A stretch of 64,000 bases of DNA, taken from CAJXMH01 sp040220135 (GTDB lineage: Bacteria > Bacteroidota > Bacteroidia > Flavobacteriales_E > Vicingaceae). The notes beneath the pieces are model-generated. The model worked only from the letters and a program-made list of their open reading frames with translations, was not told the DNA's origin and did not search any database. Made by a program: the position numbers and the translations under genes. Shown here piece by piece: positions 8,924 through 17,984 of the stretch. The stretch spans positions 42,807-106,806 of the forward strand of contig JAVJTT010000011.1 of assembly GCA_040220135.1 (NCBI GenBank), in the 5' to 3' direction. The stretch's first letter is position 1, and every line of letters begins with the position of its first letter.

Positions 8924-8960
8924 TAAAAAAACATCCACAGACAAAAGGCTATGGATGTTT
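8924..8960 (-). terminator. Rho-independent terminator of the PorE-like gene
   Basis: Minus-strand inverted repeat AAACATCCATAG / CTGTGGATGTTT (one mismatch) with an 8-nt loop, followed by a T-run. It lies between the PorE-like stop at 8980 and the purM start at 8914. Confidence 0.8.
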
Positions 8961-8979
8961 CAATATGTTTTTTATTTAG

Positions 8980-11037
8980 CTATTGTTCTTCTTGGTCTCC
9001 TTCAGTTTCCGGAGCTTGTTCTTCAGTATCCGAATTTTCTTCGTTCATTTCAGGCACTTCCGGTTTCTCAGGTTTCGGCACATAATCTTCACTTAAAACA
9101 ATAAAGTCTGTACGACGATTCAGCTGATGGGCAGCTTCTCTTTCCTCTTCCGTAGGAAGCTTGGCAATTTCAGCGTCAGAAATCAATAAGTTAGTTTCTC
9201 CATATCCTTTAGGCACCATTCTTTCTTTTGCAATACCTCTCGATACAAGGTAATTCACAACAGACTCTGCACGTCCTTGAGATAACTTTTGGTTGTAGGA
9301 GTCACTACCTCTTGAATCTGTATTGGCACGAAGCTCAATTACAATTCTTGGGTTATCAACTAAAATATCATACAAATAGTCAAGTGAATCTTTGGCTTGA
9401 TCAGTAAGGGTAGTTTTGTTGAAGTCATAAAGGATTTCAGGTAACTTAATACCTTCATCTTTAATCGGAATTAATTCATACAAGTGGGCAAAAATCTTCG
9501 ATTCTTCAAGTCCAACCGTGGTTTCCTTTCCTTTTGCGTTTAAATATTCAGGCTTACTTACTGTAATGGAGTAAGATGTATTCTTATTGATGTATGATTC
9601 TCCATTTCCCTTATCGGCGAATTCAAAAGTACCATCTGATCGGGTTTCTTTTTCTGCAGTAGTTCCATCGGTACCAATTAAGGTAACTATTGCCGCAGTG
9701 ATTGGCTCACCGGTTTCATCATCTTTTACAATTCCTTTTAACACAAATAACACTGGTGGTTTCTTAAACTCCCAGATATCATCTTTCCCTCTTCCACCTT
9801 CACGGCTAGAGGAGAAGTAACCTCTATCTGATGCCCCGTCGAATATAATTCCGAAGTCATTTGCAGCAGAATTGAGTGGCGCTTTTAAATTTTCCACATC
9901 ACCCCATTGTCCTTCACCTTTCTTTTTGGCTATATAATTATCCAAACCACCCATGCCTACATGGCCATTAGAAGCAAAATAAAGGTCACCGTTTTCTCTT
10001 ACAAAAGGGTACATCTCGTCTCCTTTAGTATTGACCTGTGGACCTAGGTTAATTGGCTCCGACCATTGATTCCTCGATTCCTCTTTGATGTACCATAGGT
10101 CTTTTCCTCCTTGGCCTCCTTCAAGGTCTGATGCAAAAATTAAAATCTTATCATCAGGGGTTAAGGCCGGATGACCGATAACCGCACTATCGTTTGAAAT
10201 CGGAATGACTTCCGCTTCCCCAAATTTATTCCCCTGTGCTTTCGCTGTGAATATAGCGCAGCCCATGTATCCGTTCTTTTCTACTTTACATCGAGTAAAG
10301 TACATGGTGTTTCTTCTTGAGTTAAAAACAGCAGCCCCTTCACTATCTTCTGTGTTTACTCCTTCTTCGTCACCTTCCGCTAAAACAGGCTCACTCCATT
10401 TTCCCTTCTTATCTCTTTGGGTGCGATAAAGATCTGAAAAGTTATCACCGGTTACTTCCGACATATCAGAACCAATTGACCCTTCACGTGTAGAGGTAAA
10501 AATCAACTCCGTATTCTTTTTGTCAGAAAAGGCAGGAGCATAATCATAAAATTCAGAATTAATTAGCACTACGGGCTCTACCACATAGTTAGCAGGATTA
10601 TCAGCCCATTGCTGAGCTTTTTCGGCCGCTTCTATCCCTTGTTTTCCTCGAGGGTCTTCTGGTTTTTCAGCAGCATATTTTTGAAACTCAACCAAAGCTT
10701 CGTCATACTTGCCATTTTGCATTTTCACTTCTGCCAATCTTAAATGAGCAATTGGGTCAGCATATTGTGCAATAATGGATTTGTCATACCAAACTTCTGC
10801 TTGTTCAGCTTGATCACTTAAACGATAAGCTTCTGCAATTTTGAAGATGATCTCCGCTTTTACATCTCTCCCTTTTTCCTTTACATAGGCTTTTTTATAC
10901 ATTTCAATCGCCTCGAAATACTTCTCTTCATTATAAAGTGCATGGTCTGCGTCGTCCAAATAACTCTTTTGGGCGGCAAGTTGTAATGAAGTAATTAGAA
11001 AAAGAAAGAGGAATCCTACAACTCGGTTTAAACTCAT
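8980..11037 (-). CDS. PorE-like protein: TPR, PD40 propeller, CRD and OmpA C-terminal domain
   Basis: About 685 residues from the ATG at 11037, which directly precedes a signal peptide ending LQLAAQ; an earlier in-frame ATG at 11097 would only add a non-signal tail. Order: TPRs (about 25-130), a PD40/WD40-like propeller (about 170-430, with LIFTSTREGS, LIFASD, YFASNGHVGMGGLD, GYFSSSREGG), a carboxypeptidase-regulatory-like domain (LKGIVKDDETGEPI), then OmpA peptidoglycan binding (LRANTDSRGSDSYNQKLS, RAESVVNYL). It ends in an acidic E/P-rich tail. This order matches PorE, which tethers the T9SS to peptidoglycan; that role is inferred from family. A paralogue lies at 55862-57850. Single-gene unit with its own terminator. 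Confidence 0.85.
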   Translation of the reverse strand: MSLNRVVGFLFLFLITSLQLAAQKSYLDDADHALYNEEKYFEAIEMYKKAYVKEKGRDVKAEIIFKIAEAYRLSDQAEQAEVWYDKSIIAQYADPIAHLRLAEVKMQNGKYDEALVEFQKYAAEKPEDPRGKQGIEAAEKAQQWADNPANYVVEPVVLINSEFYDYAPAFSDKKNTELIFTSTREGSIGSDMSEVTGDNFSDLYRTQRDKKGKWSEPVLAEGDEEGVNTEDSEGAAVFNSRRNTMYFTRCKVEKNGYMGCAIFTAKAQGNKFGEAEVIPISNDSAVIGHPALTPDDKILIFASDLEGGQGGKDLWYIKEESRNQWSEPINLGPQVNTKGDEMYPFVRENGDLYFASNGHVGMGGLDNYIAKKKGEGQWGDVENLKAPLNSAANDFGIIFDGASDRGYFSSSREGGRGKDDIWEFKKPPVLFVLKGIVKDDETGEPITAAIVTLIGTDGTTAEKETRSDGTFEFADKGNGESYINKNTSYSITVSKPEYLNAKGKETTVGLEESKIFAHLYELIPIKDEGIKLPEILYDFNKTTLTDQAKDSLDYLYDILVDNPRIVIELRANTDSRGSDSYNQKLSQGRAESVVNYLVSRGIAKERMVPKGYGETNLLISDAEIAKLPTEEEREAAHQLNRRTDFIVLSEDYVPKPEKPEVPEMNEENSDTEEQAPETEGDQEEQ

Positions 11038-11121
11038 TGGTGTTTGGTGTTTTTGAAGGTAGCCGCTAAAATAAACAAATTTTTGATTCTCAATCATGCT
11101 TATTTGAAGGATAGCAAAGAT

Positions 11122-11152
11122 TAAAAAAGCCCCGTAATTCGGGGCTTTTTTT
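11122..11152 (-). terminator. Terminator after glnN
   Basis: Perfect stem AAAAAAGCCCCG / CGGGGCTTTTTT with a 6-nt loop, just past the glnN stop at 11158. It is near-symmetric (A-run and T-run on either side), so it could work in both directions. Confidence 0.9.
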
Positions 11153-11157
11153 AAGGT

Positions 11158-13350
11158 TTAGTGATTAAACAATAATTCTCTGTATTTCGGCAAGGGCCAA
11201 ATCTCATCATCTACAGTCAATTCCAACTTATCAACGCTGTATCTTATTTTGTCAAAATAAGGTCGAATTACATCGCTGTATTCAGTGGCACGATCTTTTG
11301 CATGTTCTAATTTATTAATGCGTTTTCTCTCCTCAATCATTTCTTCAACCGTGTCGCTAATTATTTTTACATGAGCAGAGATTCTCTCGATCATTTCCAA
11401 TTGAACACCGGCTGCTTCTTTAAACGCTTTATCAGATAAAATGCCTTTTAAGCCTTGCACATTCTTGATCAATTGATTTTGATAGCGTAAAGCGGTTGGT
11501 AATATGTGATTTTGGGCTAAATCACCTACTACCCTTGCTTCGATTCGAATTAGGTTTGCATAAAGCTCGTAGGCGATCTCTTGACGAGCTAAAGTTTCTC
11601 TTTTCGACATCACACCTTCTCCTTCAAAGAGCTTAATTGTTTCTTTCGAGCCCATTTCAGTTAAAGCTTCGGGAGTGGTTTTTAAGTTTGAAAGCCCTCG
11701 TTTAGCTGCTTCTTTCACCCACTCCTCACCATATCCATTTCCTTCGAAACGGATAGCTTTAGAAGCAATGGTGTATTTCTTTAAAATTCTAAAAATCGCT
11801 TCGTCTTTCTTGATGCCTTTTTTAATCTGAGCATCTACATCTTTTTTAAACTGCTTTAACTGCTTGGCCATAATGGTATTTAAGATAGTCATGGCCGAAG
11901 AACAATTTGAAGAAGAACCAACCGCTCTATATTCAAACTTATTTCCCGTAAAGGCAAAAGGAGATGTTCTGTTTCTGTCCGTATTATCCAACAAAATTTC
12001 GGGAATCTTACCAATGTTTAGTTTCAATTCAGTTTTCTCATCAGCGGTCAACAACTTGTCTTCTTTAACCTTTTTGACTAGCTGATCTAACATTTTCGTT
12101 AGCTCAGTTCCAATAAATACAGAAACAATTGCCGGAGGAGCCTCATTGGCACCCAAACGGTGTTCGTTTCCTGCTGTGGCAATCGAAGCTCTTAATAATC
12201 TCTCATGATCGTAAACCGCTTTAATGGTGTTAATCAAAAAGGTTAAGAACTGTAAGTTTGATTTAGGGTTCTTACCTGGACTCAATAAGTTGACCCCTGT
12301 ATCTGTGGCCAGTGACCAATTGTTGTGTTTGCCTGAACCATTAATATTTGAATAAGGTTTTTCATGCAACAAAACACGGAAATTATGCTTTCGTGCTACT
12401 TTATCCATAATGTCCATAAGCAATTGATTGTGATCAACCGCTAAGTTTGCTTCTTCATAAACCGGAGCAAATTCAAACTGATTAGGAGCCACTTCATTAT
12501 GACGCGTAGTGATTGGAATACCCAATTTCATACATTCGATCTCCAATTCATTCATGTAGGCGCTAGCACGGTCAGGGATAGAACCAAAGTAATGGTCATC
12601 TAATTCTTGACCTTTTGCCGGACTGTGGCCAAAAACGGTTCTTCCGGTCATTACCAAGTCAGGGCGTGCCGAGTATAGCGATTTATCAACTAAGAAATAC
12701 TCTTGCTCCCAGCCTAAAGTGGCATTCACTTTCTTAACGTTCTTATCAAAGTATTTACAAACCTCTACCGCTGCCTTATCCACAGCAGAAAGAGCTTTTA
12801 ATAAAGGGGTTTTATAATCTAATGCTTCCCCGGTATAGGAAACGTAAATGGTAGGAATGCAAAGTGTTTTGCCAATGATAAAAGCCGGCGAGGATGGATC
12901 CCAGGCGGTATAGCCTCTAGCTTCAAATGTATTTCGAATACCACCACTTGGCAAGCTGGAAGCATCGGGCTCTTGTTGCGCCAATTGGCTGCCACCAAAG
13001 TGCTCAATCACGTTGTTGTCAGAAATAGGTTCAAAAAAGGCGTCGTGCTTTTCGGCCGTGGTTCCGGTTAAAGGTTGAAACCAGTGAGTGTAATGGGTCA
13101 CTTTTTTCTCCATGGCCCAAGCCTTCATTGAGGAGGCAACCGCATTGGTGATCTTCCGATCAATGCTTGTTCCCTTTTCAATGGCATTCATTACTTGAGA
13201 ATAAATGTCTTTCGGCATGAACTCAGCCATTGACTTTTTGTCAAAAACATGAGACCCGTAATAATCTGAAATCTTATCTGATGGGGCATGAACCTCTCTT
13301 GGAGTTCTATTCATGGCATCTTTTAAAGCATGAAAGCGAATGATAGGCAT
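11158..13350 (-). CDS. glnN: Glutamine synthetase type III
   Basis: ATP-dependent amidation of glutamate; the main ammonium-assimilating enzyme. At 730 residues it has the size of GSIII, about 60% longer than GSI. Family marks are visible: the N-terminal FHALKDAMNR, TGTTAEKHDAFFEP, the catalytic stretch TRHNEVAPNQFEFAPVYEEA, and the ATP-binding HEKPYSNINGSGKHNNWSL. GSIII is typical of Bacteroidota and some cyanobacteria. It is monocistronic, ended by a strong hairpin. No nitrogen-regulatory gene is next to it, and I could not define its promoter with confidence. Confidence 0.97.
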   Translation of the reverse strand: MPIIRFHALKDAMNRTPREVHAPSDKISDYYGSHVFDKKSMAEFMPKDIYSQVMNAIEKGTSIDRKITNAVASSMKAWAMEKKVTHYTHWFQPLTGTTAEKHDAFFEPISDNNVIEHFGGSQLAQQEPDASSLPSGGIRNTFEARGYTAWDPSSPAFIIGKTLCIPTIYVSYTGEALDYKTPLLKALSAVDKAAVEVCKYFDKNVKKVNATLGWEQEYFLVDKSLYSARPDLVMTGRTVFGHSPAKGQELDDHYFGSIPDRASAYMNELEIECMKLGIPITTRHNEVAPNQFEFAPVYEEANLAVDHNQLLMDIMDKVARKHNFRVLLHEKPYSNINGSGKHNNWSLATDTGVNLLSPGKNPKSNLQFLTFLINTIKAVYDHERLLRASIATAGNEHRLGANEAPPAIVSVFIGTELTKMLDQLVKKVKEDKLLTADEKTELKLNIGKIPEILLDNTDRNRTSPFAFTGNKFEYRAVGSSSNCSSAMTILNTIMAKQLKQFKKDVDAQIKKGIKKDEAIFRILKKYTIASKAIRFEGNGYGEEWVKEAAKRGLSNLKTTPEALTEMGSKETIKLFEGEGVMSKRETLARQEIAYELYANLIRIEARVVGDLAQNHILPTALRYQNQLIKNVQGLKGILSDKAFKEAAGVQLEMIERISAHVKIISDTVEEMIEERKRINKLEHAKDRATEYSDVIRPYFDKIRYSVDKLELTVDDEIWPLPKYRELLFNH

Positions 13351-13493
13351 GGTAATTTCTTTAAATTTTTAAATACCACGCAAAGAAACTTATTATTTAA
13401 GGGGTGTATGTCTAAAAATGTGATATTTTTATTAACAGGGTGTTAATCTTGAGGGGGTCTAAACCAAAAAAAGACGTTTAATTAAATTTTGCC

Positions 13494-14441
13494 CTAAATT
13501 TCTAGAGAGATCGAAAAGTAAATGTATACCGCATAGTAAAGTACTAGTACAACTCCCTTCCAAAGTCCTATTTTCTTTCCGAATACCATGAAAGGAAAAA
13601 TTAATAGGGAGACCCCTAGCAGAAAATACATGTCAAACTGGTTGACAGATTGAGAAATTTTTAGCGGAGAAACGAGAGCCGTAATTCCTAGAATAGCTAA
13701 AATGTTAAACAGATTAGAACCAATTAGATTCCCCATTGAGATATCTGTTTCTTTGCGAAAAGCCGCCACCGCAGAAGTGACCAATTCCGGCAAGCTTGTG
13801 CCGAAAGCCACAATAGAAACACTAACTAGTTTTTCTGAAATACCAAATGTCTCGGCAAGCGATACCACCCCTTTAATCAGCCATTCCGCGCCAAAATACA
13901 AACCAACTAAGCCCAAGAGAATAAAAAACAAATTCTTTGGCGACGAGCTACTTACTTCGTCTTCCTTTATTTCCTCTTCTGCGGCTATTTTCTTTCCATG
14001 ATTTCTAGACTTTATAATAATCCAAGTTGAAAACAGGATTAGAATAGTGAGAAAAATAAATCCTTCCCAAAACTCCAAAATTTCATCTTGGGCAAAAAAG
14101 TAAAATAGTAGAGTAGCAAACATCATGATAGGCCAATCTTTACGAATGGAATCACGATTGACTACAATGGGAAAAATGATAACTGTAATACCCAACACTA
14201 ATCCTAAATTAGAAATATTGCTACCCACTACAGCACCAACACTAACGTCGGGGTGACCGCTAAGCGCACCTTCAAGACTCACCAATAATTCTGGAGCTGA
14301 AGTCCCAAAGGAGACCACGGTCATCCCAATAACTAATGGGGATATGTTAAACTTTAAGGCTAGACCAACGGCACCGCGTACAAGAAATTCTCCACCAAGG
14401 ATAAGCACGACTAACCCTCCTATTACCAACAGGAATTGCAC
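13494..14441 (-). CDS. Calcium/sodium antiporter (CaCA family, YrbG-like)
   Basis: Inner-membrane cation exchanger, 315 residues, with the two inverted alpha-repeats of the family. Each contains a G-T-S-x-P-E-L motif: VSFGTSAPELLVS in the first half and VAFGTSLPELVTS in the second. The halves are joined by a charged cytoplasmic loop (KIAAEEEIKEDEVSSSS). Start is GTG at 14441, overlapping the tatA stop as TAGTG, so translation is coupled. Family members exchange Na+ for Ca2+; the cation here is not proven. Start and stop both fit a two-gene tatA-exchanger unit. Confidence 0.92.
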   Translation of the reverse strand: MQFLLVIGGLVVLILGGEFLVRGAVGLALKFNISPLVIGMTVVSFGTSAPELLVSLEGALSGHPDVSVGAVVGSNISNLGLVLGITVIIFPIVVNRDSIRKDWPIMMFATLLFYFFAQDEILEFWEGFIFLTILILFSTWIIIKSRNHGKKIAAEEEIKEDEVSSSSPKNLFFILLGLVGLYFGAEWLIKGVVSLAETFGISEKLVSVSIVAFGTSLPELVTSAVAAFRKETDISMGNLIGSNLFNILAILGITALVSPLKISQSVNQFDMYFLLGVSLLIFPFMVFGKKIGLWKGVVLVLYYAVYIYFSISLEI

Positions 14442-14683
14442 TAGGACTTAGATGAGTGGTTAGAGTCTGATTTCGACTTTGAAGGATCAGCAGAGTCAGT
14501 AATCTCTTTTGAAGTTTTTCGTATCTCTTCTTGTATGTCGCTTGTCGCATTTTTAAACTCACGAATGCCTTTACCAAAGCCTCTTGCTAAGTCAGGTATT
14601 TTTTTGGAGCCAAACAACAAAACCACGATAAGCAGTATGAAAAAAATCTCTGATCCGGCGATGCTGAAAAACAATATAGTCAT
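14441..14683 (-). CDS. tatA: Twin-arginine translocase subunit TatA/E
   Basis: 80-residue Tat component. An N-terminal transmembrane helix (about 8-24) is followed by the FGSKKIPDLARGFGKGIREFK amphipathic helix and a Ser/Lys-rich tail. TatA multimers form the translocation pathway for folded proteins with TatBC. No tatC is in this window, which is common in Bacteroidota where Tat genes are scattered. It lies just downstream of the secDF terminator, so the two translocation systems are adjacent but separately transcribed. Confidence 0.93.
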   Translation of the reverse strand: MTILFFSIAGSEIFFILLIVVLLFGSKKIPDLARGFGKGIREFKNATSDIQEEIRKTSKEITDSADPSKSKSDSNHSSKS

Positions 14684-14696
14684 GCCGTAAAATTAC

Positions 14697-14730
14697 AAAA
14701 AAGCCCCGTGTAGTTTGTGCTACACAGGGC
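14697..14730 (-). terminator. Terminator after secDF
   Basis: Minus-strand stem GCCCTGTGTAG / CTACACGGGGC (one G-T pair) with a 6-nt loop and then TTTTTT. It lies between the secDF stop (14754) and the tatA start (14683). Confidence 0.87.
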
Positions 14731-14753
14731 CTCTATAATAGTTAATTAACAAG

Positions 14754-17700
14754 CTATTTTTTCACTTTCTTCTTTGTCTCATCTACCTTCTTGCTTAAGT
14801 CAATAACAATAGGAGTTGCTACGCATAGAGATGAGTATGTACCGACTGCAACACCAACCAATAAGGCGAAAGCAAATCCTCGAATCACTTCTCCTCCAAA
14901 TATAAAAATCATGAGAAGTACAAAGAAAGTACTCAAAGAGGTGTTTACCGTTCTGCTTAAAGTGCTATTCAATGCTTCATTAATAACATCGAGCATCTTA
15001 CGCTTCTTGTAAGAATTCAAATACTCTCTAATTCTATCGAAAACCACCACAGTATCATTAATGGAATAACCCACTACTGTTAGTATGGCGGCAATAAATG
15101 CCTGATCGATGTCTAAAGAGAATGGTAAGAATCCGTAAGCTATAGAGAAAACAGATAGTACAATTAAAACATCATGAAAAATTGCCACTACTGCTCCAAG
15201 TCCATATTGCCACTTTCTAAAACGCAACAAAATGTACAAGAAGATGATTACCAAAGAAAAGGCAATGGCCCAGAGCGATGACTTTTTAATATCATCCGCG
15301 ATGGTTGGCCCTACTTTTTGCGAGCTCATGACTTGATATTCTAATCCTAAGGCTTCTAATCCGGAATTCAATTTGTCTTCCACTTGAGCATCTGCATCTT
15401 CCGCTTCACTCTCGATCATAAAACTGGTGGTGATTTTCACTTGACTATCTTCACCAAAAGTCTTCACTTCAGGTGCTAGGTTTTGTCCATCATCGGTAAC
15501 AAAACTTGTTGCCAAAGAGTTTCTAACATCAGCGGTAGTAACCGATTCATCAAACCTTACTAAATACGACCGACCTCCTGTAAAGTCAACTCCATAAGAA
15601 AGACCTCGTGTTGCAAAAGAACCAATTCCAACTAAAATGATTAAACCTGAAATAATGTAAAAGGTCTTTCTTTTGTTGACAAATTGCCAAGACATGTTTT
15701 GGAAAGCCCCATCCGTTATTTTGGTAGAAACGGTAATCTTTTTCTTATTATCCAATCTCCATGCAAAAATTAATCGTGTGATGAAAATTGCAGAGAAAAG
15801 AGAAGTTAAAATACCAATTACCAATACTTTGGCGAAACCTTCTACCGGACCGGTTCCAAAGAACCAAAGAATTATACCGGTTAACAAAGTTGTTACGTTC
15901 GCATCTATAATTGATGAGTATGCATTTTTATATCCATCTGTAATGGCAAGTCGTGGACCTTTTCCGGCTCTCAACTCTTCTCGAATTCGCTCGTAAATAA
16001 GCACGTTAGCATCTACTGAAATACCAATAGTCAAAACGATACCTGCAATACCGGGAAGCGTTAAGGCGATGTTGGTACTTGCCAATACGCCCATAATAAA
16101 GAAAAGGTTAGCAAGCAAAGCAATATCAGAAGCGATACCGGCCTTTCCGTAATAAAATATCATGTAAAGTAAAACGATAACCAATGCCACGATAAAGGAA
16201 AGCAAACCATCGTTAATAGACTGCTGACCTAAAGATGGCCCAACTACAGCTTCTTCTACAATTCTAGCTGGAGCAGGAAGCTTACCTGCTTTTAGAATAT
16301 TAGCGATCAACTTGGCTTCATCAATGGTGAAGTCACCTTCGATACTAGACACACCGCCAGCAATCTCAGAATTCACATTTGGAAATGAATAAACATAATT
16401 ATCAAGGACAATGGCAATGCTTTTTCCTATGTTATCTCCAGTTAGGTTTTTCCAGGTTTTAGCCCCTAGCGTATTCATCTTCATGGTAATCTGAGGACGT
16501 CCTCCAAATTGACCAAAATCTTGAAATGCATCTGTAATAACATCTCCTTCTAAAGGAGCGCTACCATCTCTACTGGTTACTTCTATGGCAATGAGTTGTA
16601 AAAAACGGCCTTCATCATCGAATGGCTTTGCCGTCCATAATAATCTCAAGTCTTTTGGAAAAATCTTTTGTATTTCCGGCATAGCCAAGTACTCATTTAC
16701 CTTAGCCGTATCTTTAATTGCCGAGTAACCTACAGTAGGTCCTTCACCGGGAACATAATTTCCTTGTTCATTTTGGTAGATGGAAGGAGATAAAACGGCA
16801 AAAAGTGGGTTGTCTTTTGCGAAGTCTTCGAAAGACTGATCAGCCATGGCTGAATCCGTTGCAGTGGTATCCGAAGCGCCAAGCTGATCCATAATCGAGA
16901 CTTCCTTTTCGGTAGAGTCAACCACGGTAGTGTCCGTTGCTTCATCTTCCTCAGAAAGGGCAGCAAGGGCATCTTCTTCTGAGTCATTTGTTACTCCTAT
17001 CGTATCTGAATCAGCAAGCTGAGCAGTAGTGTCTGTTACCGCTTTAACAGTGTCTGCCGACTCGCCACTTTTCATCAAGTTCAGCTTTTCGTTGGCTTGC
17101 GCTAAATAAGAGTATACTTGAGCGTTTTCGTAAGTCTCCCAAAATTCAAGCTTAGCTGTACCTTGCAATAATTGTCTTACTCTTTCCTTGTTCTTAACGC
17201 CAGGTAGTTCAACTAAAATACGGTCTGAAGCAGTTAACTTTTGAATGTTAGGTTGAGCCACACCAAACAAGTTTACTCTGGTTCTCAAAACCTGAAAAGT
17301 TCGATCAAAGGCAGCGTCTGCTTCTTCTCTTAAAAAGTCAACCACCTCTTCATTAGTTGCATTTCTGTCAATGTTGTCTTTGTTTTCTAATGTATAGAAA
17401 ACACTTGCCATCGGTTTTGTAGGGGCAATTTCGTTCCAAGACTCATTAAACAGGTTCACATAATTATCCTGACTTGATCGTTGTTTTTCTTTCGCCAACT
17501 CAACGGCTTTTCTAAAGTCCTCATCTTGGCTATCGGAAGAAAGAGCGATAATTACATCTGCAACAGAGACCTCTAAAGTAACGTTCATACCGCCTTTAAG
17601 ATCTAGACCTAAGTTTAAAACATTTTTTTGTACTTCACTGTATGTAAAGTCAAATAACGGATAAACCGATTGACTCGCGATTGAATCTAAGTACTGTTCT

Positions 17701-17837
17701 TCCTTCTCTACGGAGCCGTTAGCATACTCTTTTGCATTGTTTTCTACGCTTTGTGCCACCCAGGTGAAAGACAACTGATAAAGGCAGGCCAGTGTGAGCA
17801 AGACTATGAACGTCCAAATTAATCCCTTGTTTTGCAT
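14754..17837 (-). CDS. secDF: Protein translocase SecDF (fused SecD and SecF)
   Basis: Proton-driven accessory of the Sec channel, 1027 residues, with SecD and SecF in one chain as usual in Bacteroidota. The SecD part starts with a TM, then LDLKGGMNVTLEV and the P1 domain (LLQGTAKLEFWETYE; DFTIDEAKLIANILKAGKLPAP). Next is a TM bundle with GIAGIVLTIGISVDANVLIYERIREE. The SecF part begins near residue 710 with YGVDFTGGRSYLVRF and ends with VGYSINDTVVVFDRIREYL. An acidic, Ser/Thr-rich low-complexity insertion sits at about 255-345 inside the periplasmic P1 region. A consensus -7 box lies upstream and a strong terminator follows, so it is monocistronic. Confidence 0.97.
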   Translation of the reverse strand: MQNKGLIWTFIVLLTLACLYQLSFTWVAQSVENNAKEYANGSVEKEEQYLDSIASQSVYPLFDFTYSEVQKNVLNLGLDLKGGMNVTLEVSVADVIIALSSDSQDEDFRKAVELAKEKQRSSQDNYVNLFNESWNEIAPTKPMASVFYTLENKDNIDRNATNEEVVDFLREEADAAFDRTFQVLRTRVNLFGVAQPNIQKLTASDRILVELPGVKNKERVRQLLQGTAKLEFWETYENAQVYSYLAQANEKLNLMKSGESADTVKAVTDTTAQLADSDTIGVTNDSEEDALAALSEEDEATDTTVVDSTEKEVSIMDQLGASDTTATDSAMADQSFEDFAKDNPLFAVLSPSIYQNEQGNYVPGEGPTVGYSAIKDTAKVNEYLAMPEIQKIFPKDLRLLWTAKPFDDEGRFLQLIAIEVTSRDGSAPLEGDVITDAFQDFGQFGGRPQITMKMNTLGAKTWKNLTGDNIGKSIAIVLDNYVYSFPNVNSEIAGGVSSIEGDFTIDEAKLIANILKAGKLPAPARIVEEAVVGPSLGQQSINDGLLSFIVALVIVLLYMIFYYGKAGIASDIALLANLFFIMGVLASTNIALTLPGIAGIVLTIGISVDANVLIYERIREELRAGKGPRLAITDGYKNAYSSIIDANVTTLLTGIILWFFGTGPVEGFAKVLVIGILTSLFSAIFITRLIFAWRLDNKKKITVSTKITDGAFQNMSWQFVNKRKTFYIISGLIILVGIGSFATRGLSYGVDFTGGRSYLVRFDESVTTADVRNSLATSFVTDDGQNLAPEVKTFGEDSQVKITTSFMIESEAEDADAQVEDKLNSGLEALGLEYQVMSSQKVGPTIADDIKKSSLWAIAFSLVIIFLYILLRFRKWQYGLGAVVAIFHDVLIVLSVFSIAYGFLPFSLDIDQAFIAAILTVVGYSINDTVVVFDRIREYLNSYKKRKMLDVINEALNSTLSRTVNTSLSTFFVLLMIFIFGGEVIRGFAFALLVGVAVGTYSSLCVATPIVIDLSKKVDETKKKVKK

Positions 17838-17874
17838 GATTTAGCTTGTAAAATTTTGTTCTTTTTGAAGCCTG

Positions 17875-17905
17875 CAAATATAGAATTTCCGCTAAGAAAT
17901 AGCAA
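17875..17905 (-). promoter_or_regulatory. Promoter of secDF
   Basis: Minus-strand TTG (17905-17903), 20 bp spacer, TATATTTG (17882-17875), the full -7 consensus. The 5' leader would be about 30 nt. Confidence 0.6.
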
Positions 17906-17947
17906 TTTATTGAAATGGGATAATTTATTGCTTCAAAGCAACCTAAA

Positions 17948-17980
17948 TTTGAGGCTTTCGTCATACAATTGTTACCTTTA
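17948..17980 (+). promoter_or_regulatory. Promoter of the FG-GAP protein gene, possibly giving leaderless mRNA
   Basis: TTTG at 17948-17951, 21 bp spacer, TACCTTTA (7 of 8 to TAnnTTTG) ending 4 bp before the ATG at 17985. The spacer contains ACAATTGTTAC, which is also found upstream of the DUF983 gene. Confidence 0.45.
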
Positions 17981-17984
17981 TTAA

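Noticed and set aside
13351..13493. Regulatory RNA upstream of glnN
   Set aside because: AT-rich with one weak -7-like box (GAAACTTA on the plus strand at 13385); no stable fold is evident by eye.
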